Origin: Strigamia acuminata
Lineage: Eukaryota; Arthropoda; Chilopoda; Geophilomorpha; Linotaeniidae
DNA length: 60,000 nucleotides
Assembly: GCA_949358305.1 (NCBI GenBank)
Contig: OX442321.1
Coordinates: 1,800,001-1,860,000 of the forward strand
Direction: 5' to 3'
Program-made: the position numbers and the translations under genes
Notes under the pieces: model-generated
Told to the model about the DNA's origin: nothing
What the model saw: only the letters and a program-made list of their open reading frames with translations
Databases searched by the model: none
Shown: positions 40,566-49,166 of the stretch, one piece after another
Position numbering within the stretch: the stretch's first letter is position 1
Layout of the letters: each line of letters opens with the position of its first letter

Positions 40566-41434
40566 ATGACGTATCTCGTACTTTTGTTGTTTGTATTCAT
40601 CGCCATCATTTGCAACACTTGGTACAGTTGAATTTTTAATTACATTTGGGACTGGTTTAATTATTTTATAAACCCGAAAAGAACTTTCCAGAATGATTCT
40701 GGAATGTTAATATCCAGGGTGGGACACCTAAATATGAGCAAAACAAAGCATTTGATTAAGAAAATGATTCAGAGAAAAGTTGTTTGGTTTTGAGGGGGTA
40801 AAGAGAATAACTTTTATCTATTTTTCAATTGGTTGATGTCTTGAAGGTCGTTCAGAGTCAACTCCATTTTTTTTTCAATGAACACCCCCAATTTTTATTA
40901 CAGATTCTTAATCTACACATAAAAATAAGCCATAAATAATTCAAAAATTGCTTCTTTTCCTGACAAAGCAACCAATAAACTGAACAAACATTTATTTTGA
41001 AAGCACAAAACATTATTTCATGAATTGAAAATACATTTTATTATACAAAACAAATAAATTTACATCATTTCAATTATTATAATAATCAAACAAATTAAAA
41101 ACAGAACAAAACTACTTTTCTTGATGGTCAAACACAGTCCACAGTTGGAAGTAATCAGGCTCGGCCAATGGGAAAGAGGTGCACTCTTGAGGTTTTTCGA
41201 ACAACTTTTTTGGTCCGAAACTAGTTGTTCGAATACTTTATCTCCGCAGTAGGCAAACCATGTTGTATTTTTAAATAAACATATCTTCATTTAAATCTAT
41301 CCTGACTTGTATACCCATTCGATGTATTGTTTCTTTTTTTAAGCGTGGAAGCATGCTTCAATGGTGGCTGCGGACCCGGAAATAGATGTTATATTGGTAG
41401 ATGCGTCAGAAAGTACACCGGCTCATGGGAATAA
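40566..41434 (+). CDS. Secreted four-cysteine peptide gene (copy E) with a long intron
   Basis: Exons are 40566-40621 and 41344-41434, phase 2, 48 residues. Exon 1 is two codons shorter than in relatives and starts Met-Thr. The mature part has C-x4-C-x5-C-x4-C and is Gly/Arg-rich. The intron is 722 nt against 63-97 nt in most copies. Its last part (ATGTTGTATTTTTAAATAA) matches the intron of copy F, so an ancestral longer intron plus further insertion is likely. The intron contains a 10-bp hairpin at 41196-41233 (TTCGAACAAC) and a minus-strand frame at 41060-41290 that I do not call. Confidence 0.7.
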
Positions 41435-42034
41435 ATTTCAAATGACAATATTTCGTCTTTTTTTTAATTTCAAAATAAATTGATGAAAAGAATGTTGTTT
41501 AAATGTAATTTTATTCAATAAGATATTTCATCTCACAGTTTATTTCGTTAAGTTCGACTGAAAACAATGGTTTAGCAAAACTAGGTTTTCAGGCGTCTGT
41601 ATTAACCAAAAGATTGAAGGTGCACAGGCGCCGCAACTCTTAATACTTAACCATGGTGGTAGCTCAGTAAAAAAATCGTCTGTTTGTGAAATCTAATATT
41701 TGTTGGGTGCGGGATATCAGCCCAGGCGCTTGCAAAATGGTGAACTGTAGTACTCGAATTAAGACCGCAATACCGTGTCTCTAGCTTAGTACTCATAATA
41801 CCATTCCGTCCTTGGAATCGTAACAGGAATCAAAGTCTTAAGTTTCCTGCCAAGGGTGGTACTCATAAAAATATTGTATAGATTCTGAATCACCCTTGCA
41901 CGTGGAAACGAATTGTTTCCGGCCCCGATGGTGCACGGAAAAATTTAATTGTTTCAGACAATGAATAAATTTTGTTTACCCAGAATTCCCTTGTTTTTCA
42001 TCTAAAATTTGCAACCGGTTGCAAACAAAGACAC
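41435..42034. other. Intergenic DNA after copy E, nothing supported
   Basis: Mixed-composition sequence with a repeated phrase GTACTCATAA near 41790 and 41860. No frame, RNA or clear repeat boundary is visible. Confidence 0.4.
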
Positions 42035-42475
42035 TTAACTACTACAATTGAACACGTTTGTTTTTCTAATTTCTACACATGATGACACACCATCGACAGC
42101 AGCCAGTATTAAACCCAAACAACCATCTTCATAGTCATCTTCAGCCTCAGATAAGTCGGACAAAGCGCCATTGCCATTGCCAGCCATTTGCAAAACAAGC
42201 AACAATGACTCACACAGTTTAAGAATACGGAAACTTTCTGGTGACAATTTCATGAGTACCACAAATTTATCAAACTCTGAATAATAAGAGGATAAAACAT
42301 TCCGCTTGAAATGGGTGCTGTTGAAAAATTAAGACTGTAAAAATATTTAGACTCTGAAAGCTTATGAGTACTAAGCTTCGTCACTTACAAACGCACTTTG
42401 AAGATTATTTTCTTCTCCTACGTTCGCGCTAACGTTGGGTGCACGCACTCGCAGGTGCCTGACAGCAAACTGCAT
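42035..42475 (-). pseudogene. Fragment of an unidentified two-exon gene
   Basis: In sense, an open stretch from ATG at 42475 runs 29 codons to a GTAAGT donor at 42388. After 71 nt comes a good acceptor (TTTTTCAACAG, ending at 42318), then a frame open to a stop at 42035. The second exon encodes a Leu-rich helix followed by an acidic Ser/Glu/Asp segment and a Gly/Leu/Ala-rich end. The two frames do not join in phase at these sites, so I treat it as a decayed host gene or mobile-element fragment. It sits between peptide genes E and F and is unrelated to them. Confidence 0.35.
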
Positions 42476-42609
42476 CTTCAAGTCGGGAATGCAGAAATAA
42501 ATGAACAATTACATACAAACCATGATGGCCACATAAAACAACAATATTTCATTACTTGTATCGGTATGTCAGTTTCAATACTAATTCAATGTATGCAGTA
42601 ATTAATTAT

Positions 42610-42925
42610 GACATTTTGCACATAGAAATACATGTTTCGCACGTAAAAATACGTGTTTTACACTTAGGAATACCTGTTTCGCACGTAAAAATACGTGTTT
42701 TACACTTAGGAATACCTGTTTTACACCTAGAAATACGTTTTTTGCACGTAAAAATAAGTGTCTTGCACGTAAAAATACGTTTTTTGCACGTAAAAATACG
42801 TTTTTTGCACGTAAAAATACGTTTTTTGCACGTAAAAATACGTTTTTTGCACGTAAAAATACGTTTTTTGCACGTAAAAATACGTTTTTTGCAAGTAAAA
42901 ATAAGAGTTTTACGCGTACATAAAA
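42610..42925. repeat. 21-bp tandem array (TTTTTTGCACGTAAAAATACG)
   Basis: About fifteen units; the central seven are almost identical, and outer units drift (TTTTACACTTAGGAATACCTG). Each has a T run, a GCACGT core and an A run. It lies just upstream of peptide gene F. Confidence 0.92.
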
Positions 42926-43208
42926 GTTGCATTGTACATATTAATTCACAAAAACGTCCGAAACACCAACAAACGTTACTGCAACAATTACTAAAAATGG
43001 GGATTGCCATTATTTTTAATGGTAAGAAAACAAACACGTGTCATTCAAATTTATTAAGGGTTTTTGTCGCGATTTCAATGCTTCAAAGTACGTAGTAATC
43101 GATTGTTATTGGTTTTTATTTCAACATTTTAATAGCTACCGTAACAATCGTATATAACCTCAACGCTTTTATGTTGAATTTACAGACCTTCTACATCCGC
43201 GTATCAAA

Positions 43209-43598
43209 ATGAAATTCATTTATTTCGTCTGTTTCTTCGTTTTATTCACCGTCATCGTTTACAACAATTGGTACGGTTAAAACTAAATCACTAATTCTAT
43301 TTGGGATAGGTTTATTTAATTAATATTGTATAGAATACACACTAAATAAAATATAGTGTCGTGATGACGATCTGCATGCGTGTAGCAGCCATGTTGTATT
43401 TTTAAATAACCATTTCTCAGTTTAGATCTATCCTGACTAGTACACTTATTCGATATTCCCAATATTTAATGTTTTCTGAATTTCTGTATTACTCTTTGAA
43501 GTGTTGAAGCACCTCCACCAAATAATTGCTACGCTGTTCCGTGTCCAGGAGGATATAAATGTCGTGCCGGTAGTTGCGTCATGGCAAACTACGGATAA
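43209..43598 (+). CDS. Secreted four-cysteine peptide gene (copy F)
   Basis: Exons are 43209-43270 and 43502-43598, intron 231 nt, phase 2, 52 residues. The hydrophobic signal peptide has aromatic residues and cysteine in its core. After Val-Glu-Ala a Pro/Asn-rich lead precedes C-x4-C-x5-C-x4-C. The intron shares the segment around ATGTTGTATTTTTAAATAA with gene E. The upstream region has CACATAAAACAACAATA but only half of the palindrome. AATAAA follows the stop by about 30 nt. Confidence 0.78.
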
Positions 43599-43975
43599 TG
43601 AAATTAAGAATAGCTTGAATTGAATGACAATAAATTACAAATTATAAAAATTTATCGGTTGTTTTTAACTTAAACTTAAACATGTTCAATTGGCCCTGGA
43701 ATTTTGTATCGTTTGATTATAAACTCTTTCAAATTGTTCCATTTTCCTCCATCTTTGATGACGTCACTGGTGCACACGCGCAGCTTTTTAGCATAAGCTC
43801 GGTTTCACATGTAGTTAAATTAAACAATAACCACTTGTACATTTAATGCAAACTACAATGGCAACATAAAGCAACAATGGGGTAATTAATTTGTACACGT
43901 CTGGATGCAAACATTTCAAGTTGTATACAAATATCTGCACTTTTGTTTCGAATTTGCAGAGAATCAAAAATCGAA

Positions 43976-44208
43976 ATGAAATTTATTTATTTCGTGTGTT
44001 TCGTCTTTTTATTCAGCGTCATTGTTTACAACAATCGGCAGAGTTGGATTTTTAATTATATTTGGGACTGGTTTTTAATTTTTGAGTGATTTTTGTTTTG
44101 ATATTTTTTCTAAGTGTTGAAGCTCAGCTGCATTGCTCGAAGACTGGATGTGGTTCATCGACACTCGTGTGTTCTCCTAATGGTCGCTGCTACCCTAAAA
44201 AGCGCTAG
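43976..44208 (+). CDS. Secreted four-cysteine peptide gene (copy G) with a GC-AG intron
   Basis: Exons are 43976-44037 and 44115-44208, 77-nt intron, 51 residues. At the place where all relatives have TG|GTAC, this copy reads CG|GCAGAG. The donor would therefore be GC instead of GT, and the split codon becomes Arg instead of Cys. The rest is intact: signal peptide, Val-Glu-Ala site, and a mature part with C-x4-C-x6-C-x5-C ending in a basic tail. Spacing differs from the other four-cysteine genes. If the GC donor is not used, the gene is dead. Confidence 0.62.
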
Positions 44209-44309
44209 CAAATCAATTAATAATGGCTTGTATTAATTAATAAATTACAAATTACAAGAATTTGTTGTTGTTTTTATTTTAAAAAATCTAAGATAAAGTT
44301 GCTATTGGT

Positions 44310-44660
44310 GTAAATTGGAGTTTTATGCATAAAAATTGGAGTTTTATGCATAAAAATTATTACACCCACTGATGATTTAGCAAGTGAATTAAGAATGGCT
44401 TGTGGAAGCAGGCAATAAATAACAAATTACAAGAATTTGTTTTTTTCTTATTTCAAAAAAAAAAAAATTGGGTAAAAGTAGCTGTTGGTGTTTAAATGTA
44501 ACTTTATTTCAAAAGATATTTGATGTTTGATGTTTAGTAAATAGTTTTCTAAATATAATTTTACGTACAAATCAAAATTAAATTTTGCATGTAAAAATGC
44601 GAGTTTTGCACGTAAAAATGGGAAGTTTAGCACGTAAAAATTGCATTGTTTTTCACAGAA
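44310..44660. repeat. Short 21-22 bp repeats around a duplicated 3' UTR fragment
   Basis: Two TTTTATGCATAAAAATTGGAG units near 44322-44362 and three TTTTGCACGTAAAAATG-type units near 44580-44640 flank a stray family 3' UTR piece at 44390-44440 (AAGAATGGCTTGT...AATAAA). Confidence 0.7.
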
Positions 44661-44718
44661 CTGTCGAAAAAAGTCAAGACAATGCACACAAAGAGCATCC
44701 GGGAAATAAAAAATTAAA

Positions 44719-44880
44719 ATGGAATTCATTATTTCGTTTGTTTCTTGCTTTTATTGAGCATCATCACTTACAGTAATTGGAATCGTTGAAGTTTTTAAAT
44801 TTGGGACTGATTTAATTATATAATGATGTTTGTATTATCATTTTTTGAAGTGTTGAAGAGAGCTGAGAGAAAGTTGCTGT
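44719..44880 (+). pseudogene. Decayed peptide gene copy H
   Basis: The exon 1 region keeps the ATG and hydrophobic codons, but a base change shifts the frame into TGA after 12 codons. The donor GGTAC is changed to GGAAT. The acceptor context TTTTTTGAAG is recognisable, but exon 2 has lost the cysteine codons. Confidence 0.7.
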
Positions 44881-45059
44881 TGTGTTTATTTCGTAAGATA
44901 TTTGATATCGTAATTTAGTTCCAAGTTAAAAATTGACTGGATAATTAATTGTATGTTAAAATATTTCTAATTAACCGCATTACTTTTATTTCATATTTAG
45001 AAAATGGTTTTTTCAATAGTGAAAAAAACATTTTTATAACTTTAATTTTACCTCCCATA

Positions 45060-45310
45060 ATAATTACATTTTGTGCATATAAACTGCAATTTTTTGTTGC
45101 AAACAGTAATTATTTGGGAACAAACTGCAACTTTAAGGTGCAAAAGTGAAATTTTAGGTGCTACACTGATATTTTCATGGGTAAAATGGATCTTTGAGAA
45201 AAAAATTTGCTATTTTCACGTGCAAAACTGGCATTTTCACGTGCAAAACTGCTATTTTCACGTGCAAAACTGCCATTTTCACGTAAAAAGCTCACAATTT
45301 AACTTGCAAA
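45060..45310. repeat. 21-bp tandem array (ATTTTCACGTGCAAAACTGGC)
   Basis: Four clean units at about 45210-45290 are preceded by diverged ones. The core CACGTG is flanked by T and A runs. Confidence 0.8.
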
Positions 45311-45739
45311 ATGCAATTTCCGTAAAAATTATGTTAAGAAAAAACTTTTTACACAACTTTCTCTCAGTTCTTTTGTTAAATAAATAAATTCAGAGGGGCA
45401 CAGTAGTAATAACTGTATTAATAACTAGTAATAACCCTCCCCACGTAGAATTACATGTAGTGGGGATCATTTGTTGCATTTTTAGTGCAATCTCTTGATG
45501 GGAATTGCTTTCTATTGTGGCACTGTTTTTTCTTGGAATTGTTTTCTCTCACAGTATTGTTTATTCTGGTTGTTACTTCCGCCACATGAATACTGTTAAT
45601 GGTGTGTCTTGCTAGACGTAGTTCTACCTAAAAAAAAATAATTATAATTTACTGCCAATTACAATTACAATTACACAAGCAATTCTTTAACCAAGTTTCA
45701 TCAAAATCCGAGCGACCGATTTCGAGATATAGACTTTTT

Positions 45740-45930
45740 GATCGCAGTTTGTGCACTGGTCGTTGGCCAGCATCGTGCAGGTTTTAGCTTAAAACAAAAA
45801 TCATTAAATAATTAAACTTATTCTAAATATTATATATAAAAAAATTCAATTCTACCAATTGCTGTGAATGATGACGCTGAATCAAAGGAAGAAACAAACG
45901 AAGTGGATGAATTTCTCATTCTCTGCTCTG
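45740..45930 (-). pseudogene. Decayed peptide gene copy on the minus strand
   Basis: In sense, an exon 1-like stretch at about 45922-45857 resembles genes F and G but has a base insertion after the ATG, which breaks the frame. It retains the CAATTG|GTAG boundary. A possible exon 2 remnant with Cys codons lies near 45785-45745. The promoter-like stretch AATAAAACAACAATGG is present upstream near 46038. Confidence 0.55.
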
Positions 45931-46242
45931 TAAATTCAACACAAATATACATTTCAAGATACAAGATTCTAAGCCAATAAAAATTAATTACCACATATCA
46001 CACCTTCAATAAAAATTATGAAACAAAACCATTGTTGTTTTATTGCTGCCATTGTGGGTATTGTTTAATTTAACTACATTTTATCGTGTGTTGTGTTTCA
46101 TAATTTGGATAGGTATGTCAAAGTATGTGGTGATTAATTTTTATTTGTTTTTGTTTCAATGTTTAAACAGATTAACAGTTGTATTAATATACGAGCACTT
46201 TAGTGTGGAATTCACAGAACATCCGGGAATCAAAAAATCAAG

Positions 46243-46438
46243 ATGGAATTCGTTTGTTTCGTTTGTTTCTTCTTTTTGTTCAGCATTAGATGATTTGGAA
46301 CTGGTTTAATTATTTAATGTTGTTGTTGTCGTTTTTTAAAGCGTTGAAGCTCAGAGGAAACGTTGTCCCGGTGGCGGTGTTTGTCCGCCCGGAATGTCGT
46401 GTTATGCGGGTAGTTGCGTCACAATGTACGGAGGATAA
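46243..46438 (+). pseudogene. Peptide gene copy I, exon 1 truncated
   Basis: Exon 1 starts with ATG and 16 codons of signal peptide, then loses the rest of the exon and the donor by deletion, running into TGA. Exon 2 (46342-46438) is complete, with acceptor TTTTTTAAAG and a mature region with C-x5-C-x5-C-x4-C ending in TAA. The deletion leaves no way to make the normal precursor from this copy. Confidence 0.7.
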
Positions 46439-46559
46439 TGATTTTAAGAATGGCTTATATTAATTGCCAATAAATTAGAAAAGAAATGTTCAAGCATTGT
46501 CTATTTTTTTTATTTAAAAAAAATCGTTGGGAAAGTTGCTGTTTTATTTAAATGTAATT

Positions 46560-47040
46560 TACGCGTAAAAATTATTTTTTTTACGTGAAAATTGAAATTT
46601 GCAAGTGAAAATGGCAGTTTTGCACCTGAAGATGACAGTTTTGCACTTGAAAATGGCAGTTTTACACGTGAAAATGGCAGTTTTACACGTGAAAATGGCA
46701 GTTTTACACGTGAAAATGGCAGTTTTACACGTGAAAATGGCAGTTTTACACGTGAAAATGGCAGTTTTACACGTGAAAATGGCAGTTTTACATCTAAAAT
46801 GGTAGTTTTGCACCTAAAACTGGCAGTTTTGCACCTAAAAATGGCAGTTTACACCTAAAAATGGCAGTTTTACATCTAAAATGGCAGTTTTGCACCTACA
46901 AATGGCAGTTTTGCATCTAAAATGGCAGTTTTGCACCTACAAATGGCAGTTTTGCATTTAATAATGGCTGTTTTGCACCTAAAAAAGGCAGTTTACACTT
47001 GAAAACGGCAGTTTTGCACGTGAAAATGGCACTTTTTTAT
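46560..47040. repeat. 21-bp tandem array (core TTTTACACGTGAAAATGGCAG)
   Basis: About twenty-two units; six central ones are identical and the outer ones drift (TTTTGCACCTAAAAATGGCAG). Open frames on both strands across it are a by-product of the 21-bp period. Confidence 0.93.
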
Positions 47041-47854
47041 CCCAAAGATCCATTTCCACACGAAAACATCATTTACCGACACCTAAAACAACACTTTTAC
47101 ACCTTAAAGCCGCACCTTGTCACCAAATAATTACCACCTGCAATTAAAAACCCCACTTTCCCACACCTCAAAAACTTCCGCCGCACACACGAAAACACTT
47201 CCCATAAAAACTAACTAGAGGTTAGCACCTGAATTAATTAAATTTCCCTCGCCCTAATTTATTTTTTATTAAAATGCACGCCTTATTAGACCCTAAGCTG
47301 TGCGCTTATAACAAAAGTAATAAACTCGCGCTCACCAGCGCGCTCACCAACGGAACTTCATGTTGGGACTCGAATGCTCGCAACGAGCCCAGACTGCCTC
47401 GCTCAAATTTCTCAGCGCTCGTAAAGGAAGAAGCTGATAGCCCATGGTCATTCAACGAGTGCTTTATACAGTCGAGAACGAGATGGAAAAACACTGCACG
47501 TGCGTTACATTGCCCTCGCTTATCCGTCCGCGCCGAGAGCCGCTTCTCCGCAATTGATTTTCCTCCACAACGCTTCAACATCGTCACTTTTCCTTCACTT
47601 ATTTCCCAAAAAAAAAAAATAAAAAATAAATTTTCTTTTAATGGATCCTTCGAAGGGTCCGTTTGATCCAATTGATTCGTTTTGGGACTCAAGTTGTGAC
47701 CGCAGGAAGAAGGGAAAGTGGAATTCGTGATTGACAGGTGTGGAAAGAATGTTTCCCCCCATACTTTGTGTGACATGATTGACAGGTTCCTCGAATGACG
47801 CATCGCCGATCAATGGGCTTTTGTGCAATGGGTTTCGAAAGTTTGAAGTTTGCA
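47041..47854. other. Intergenic region, no supported gene
   Basis: Overlapping frames of 98-165 codons exist on both strands between 47274 and 47891, but they include A/T-run translations and show no family features. A GC-richer patch lies at 47330-47560. Confidence 0.45.
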
Positions 47855-48420
47855 GTCGAGAAAACGACGTAAATAATCGACGTTTGGGCATTTACATCGC
47901 GGGATTAATACTTTCGTTCTTCTAAGTTTTCTTTATTGACAAATTGTGCATTATTAAATCAGACTAGACTTGGATTTCACTGAGAGCAGTTGTTTCTTCG
48001 TCGTTTACAGTAGGTGGTGGAGAAAACGACGTAAATAATCGACGTTTGGGCATTTACGTCGCGGGATTAATACTTTCGTTCTTCTAAGTTTTCTTTATTG
48101 ACAAATTGTGCATTATTAAATCAGACTAGACTTGGATTTCACTGAGAGCAGTTGTTTCTTCGTCGTTTACAGTAGGTGGTGGAGAAAACGACGTAAATTA
48201 TTGACGTTTGGGCATTTACATCGCAGGATTAATACTTTCGTTCTTCTAAGTTTTCTTTATTGACAAATTGTGCATTATTAAATCAGACTAGACTTGGATT
48301 TCACTGAGAGCAGTTGTTTCTTCGTCGCGTAGGTGGCGGAGGAAACGACGTAAATAATCGACGTTTGGGCATTTACATCGCGGGATTAATCGTGTAGGTG
48401 GTGGATAGTGATGGAGGTCG
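47855..48420. repeat. Tandem array, unit 162 bp, about 3.4 copies
   Basis: Units start with GAAAACGACGTAAATAATCG at about 47859 and 48021, and with a variant at 48183. A shortened fourth copy begins near 48340. They are nearly identical, with a few substitutions. Element 2 begins only about 25 bp beyond the array. Confidence 0.92.
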
Positions 48421-48443
48421 CTCGTCACGAGATTAATAGCGTT

Positions 48444-49074
48444 TGTGGTGATTCAGCATCACCTGAAGAAGTAATTAGCGGTGATTATTGTGTTACTAAT
48501 ACTCGCCACTAGAGCGCGCTAGAAATACCGACTAGACTGACTAGTCGCGTGTTTCTGCGAACCTGCATAATCAGAAGGATTTGCATATGACGTCATTTCC
48601 GGTTAATATATATAGCCAATGCTTGACCGGAAACGACACTACAGTTACCACATTTCAGCAAGAGCACCATTTACCTCACCTTTCAGGCCGTTTCACGGAT
48701 TGATCGAGGACCGGTGCCCGCTGACCATTTCAACTGTACAACAGCCACATTTATTTAGCGTAGCCAATCTACGCTAGAATAAATATTCGAACGATATTCG
48801 TTTAATTCGCACGAGAAAGCGAATTCTCGCGTGTTCATAATAACACGTGGAAATACCCTAGACAACAAACATAGACCACGCGTAGGACTAAACAATTGGA
48901 TCCGCCATTGTTTAGCGGCAACTCGTATTCGCAGCCGAATCCGAGGACCAACACAGGAAACATCTTGACTTATATTTGTATTAGTAAGCGTGTTTTAATA
49001 AAGCAGTATTTGAAATATATTGTATTCCCGAGTGTATTATTTATTATCTTTAACCACAAAGTCGAATCACGACA
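48444..49074 (+). repeat. Element 2 5' LTR
   Basis: The 631-bp LTR starts TGTGGTGATTC and ends ACGACA. GGTGATTCAGCATCACC at the left end forms a 6-bp hairpin. AATAAA signals lie at 48778-48783 and near 48996. Confidence 0.93.
48579..48614 (+). promoter_or_regulatory. LTR promoter: octamer, CRE and TATA box
   Basis: ATTTGCAT (POU octamer, 48579-48586), TGACGTCA (palindromic CRE/ATF site, 48588-48595) and TATATATA (48607-48614) are packed within 36 bp. Transcription would start about 30 bp downstream of the TATA box. Confidence 0.65.
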
Positions 49075-49076
49075 CG

Positions 49077-49094
49077 TGGGGGTCTGTCCGGGAT
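49077..49094 (+). promoter_or_regulatory. Element 2 primer-binding site, tRNA-Pro-like
   Basis: TGGGGGTCTGTCCGGGAT starts 2 nt after the LTR. It differs by one base from the element 1 site and resembles the proline-tRNA complement. Confidence 0.75.
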
Positions 49095-49166
49095 AGATTT
49101 GCTAACCTTAAGACAATACTTTAAATAATAACCGGGATCTTTCGATCGATCATTATATCGTAAGAA

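Noticed and set aside
41060-41290. 76-codon minus-strand ORF in the intron of gene E
   Set aside because: Hydrophobic end and cysteines look suggestive, but there is no signal-peptide start and no similarity to the peptide family.
46559-46858. Long repetitive ORFs on both strands over the 21-bp array, and similar ones at 42556-43095, 30371-30637, 35953-36312 and 38482-38963
   Set aside because: A period of 21 (a multiple of three) keeps every frame without a stop open. No start context or homology supports expression.
47306-47803. 165-codon minus-strand ORF
   Set aside because: It includes translated homopolymer runs and overlaps a 130-codon plus-strand frame of equal quality; no family features.
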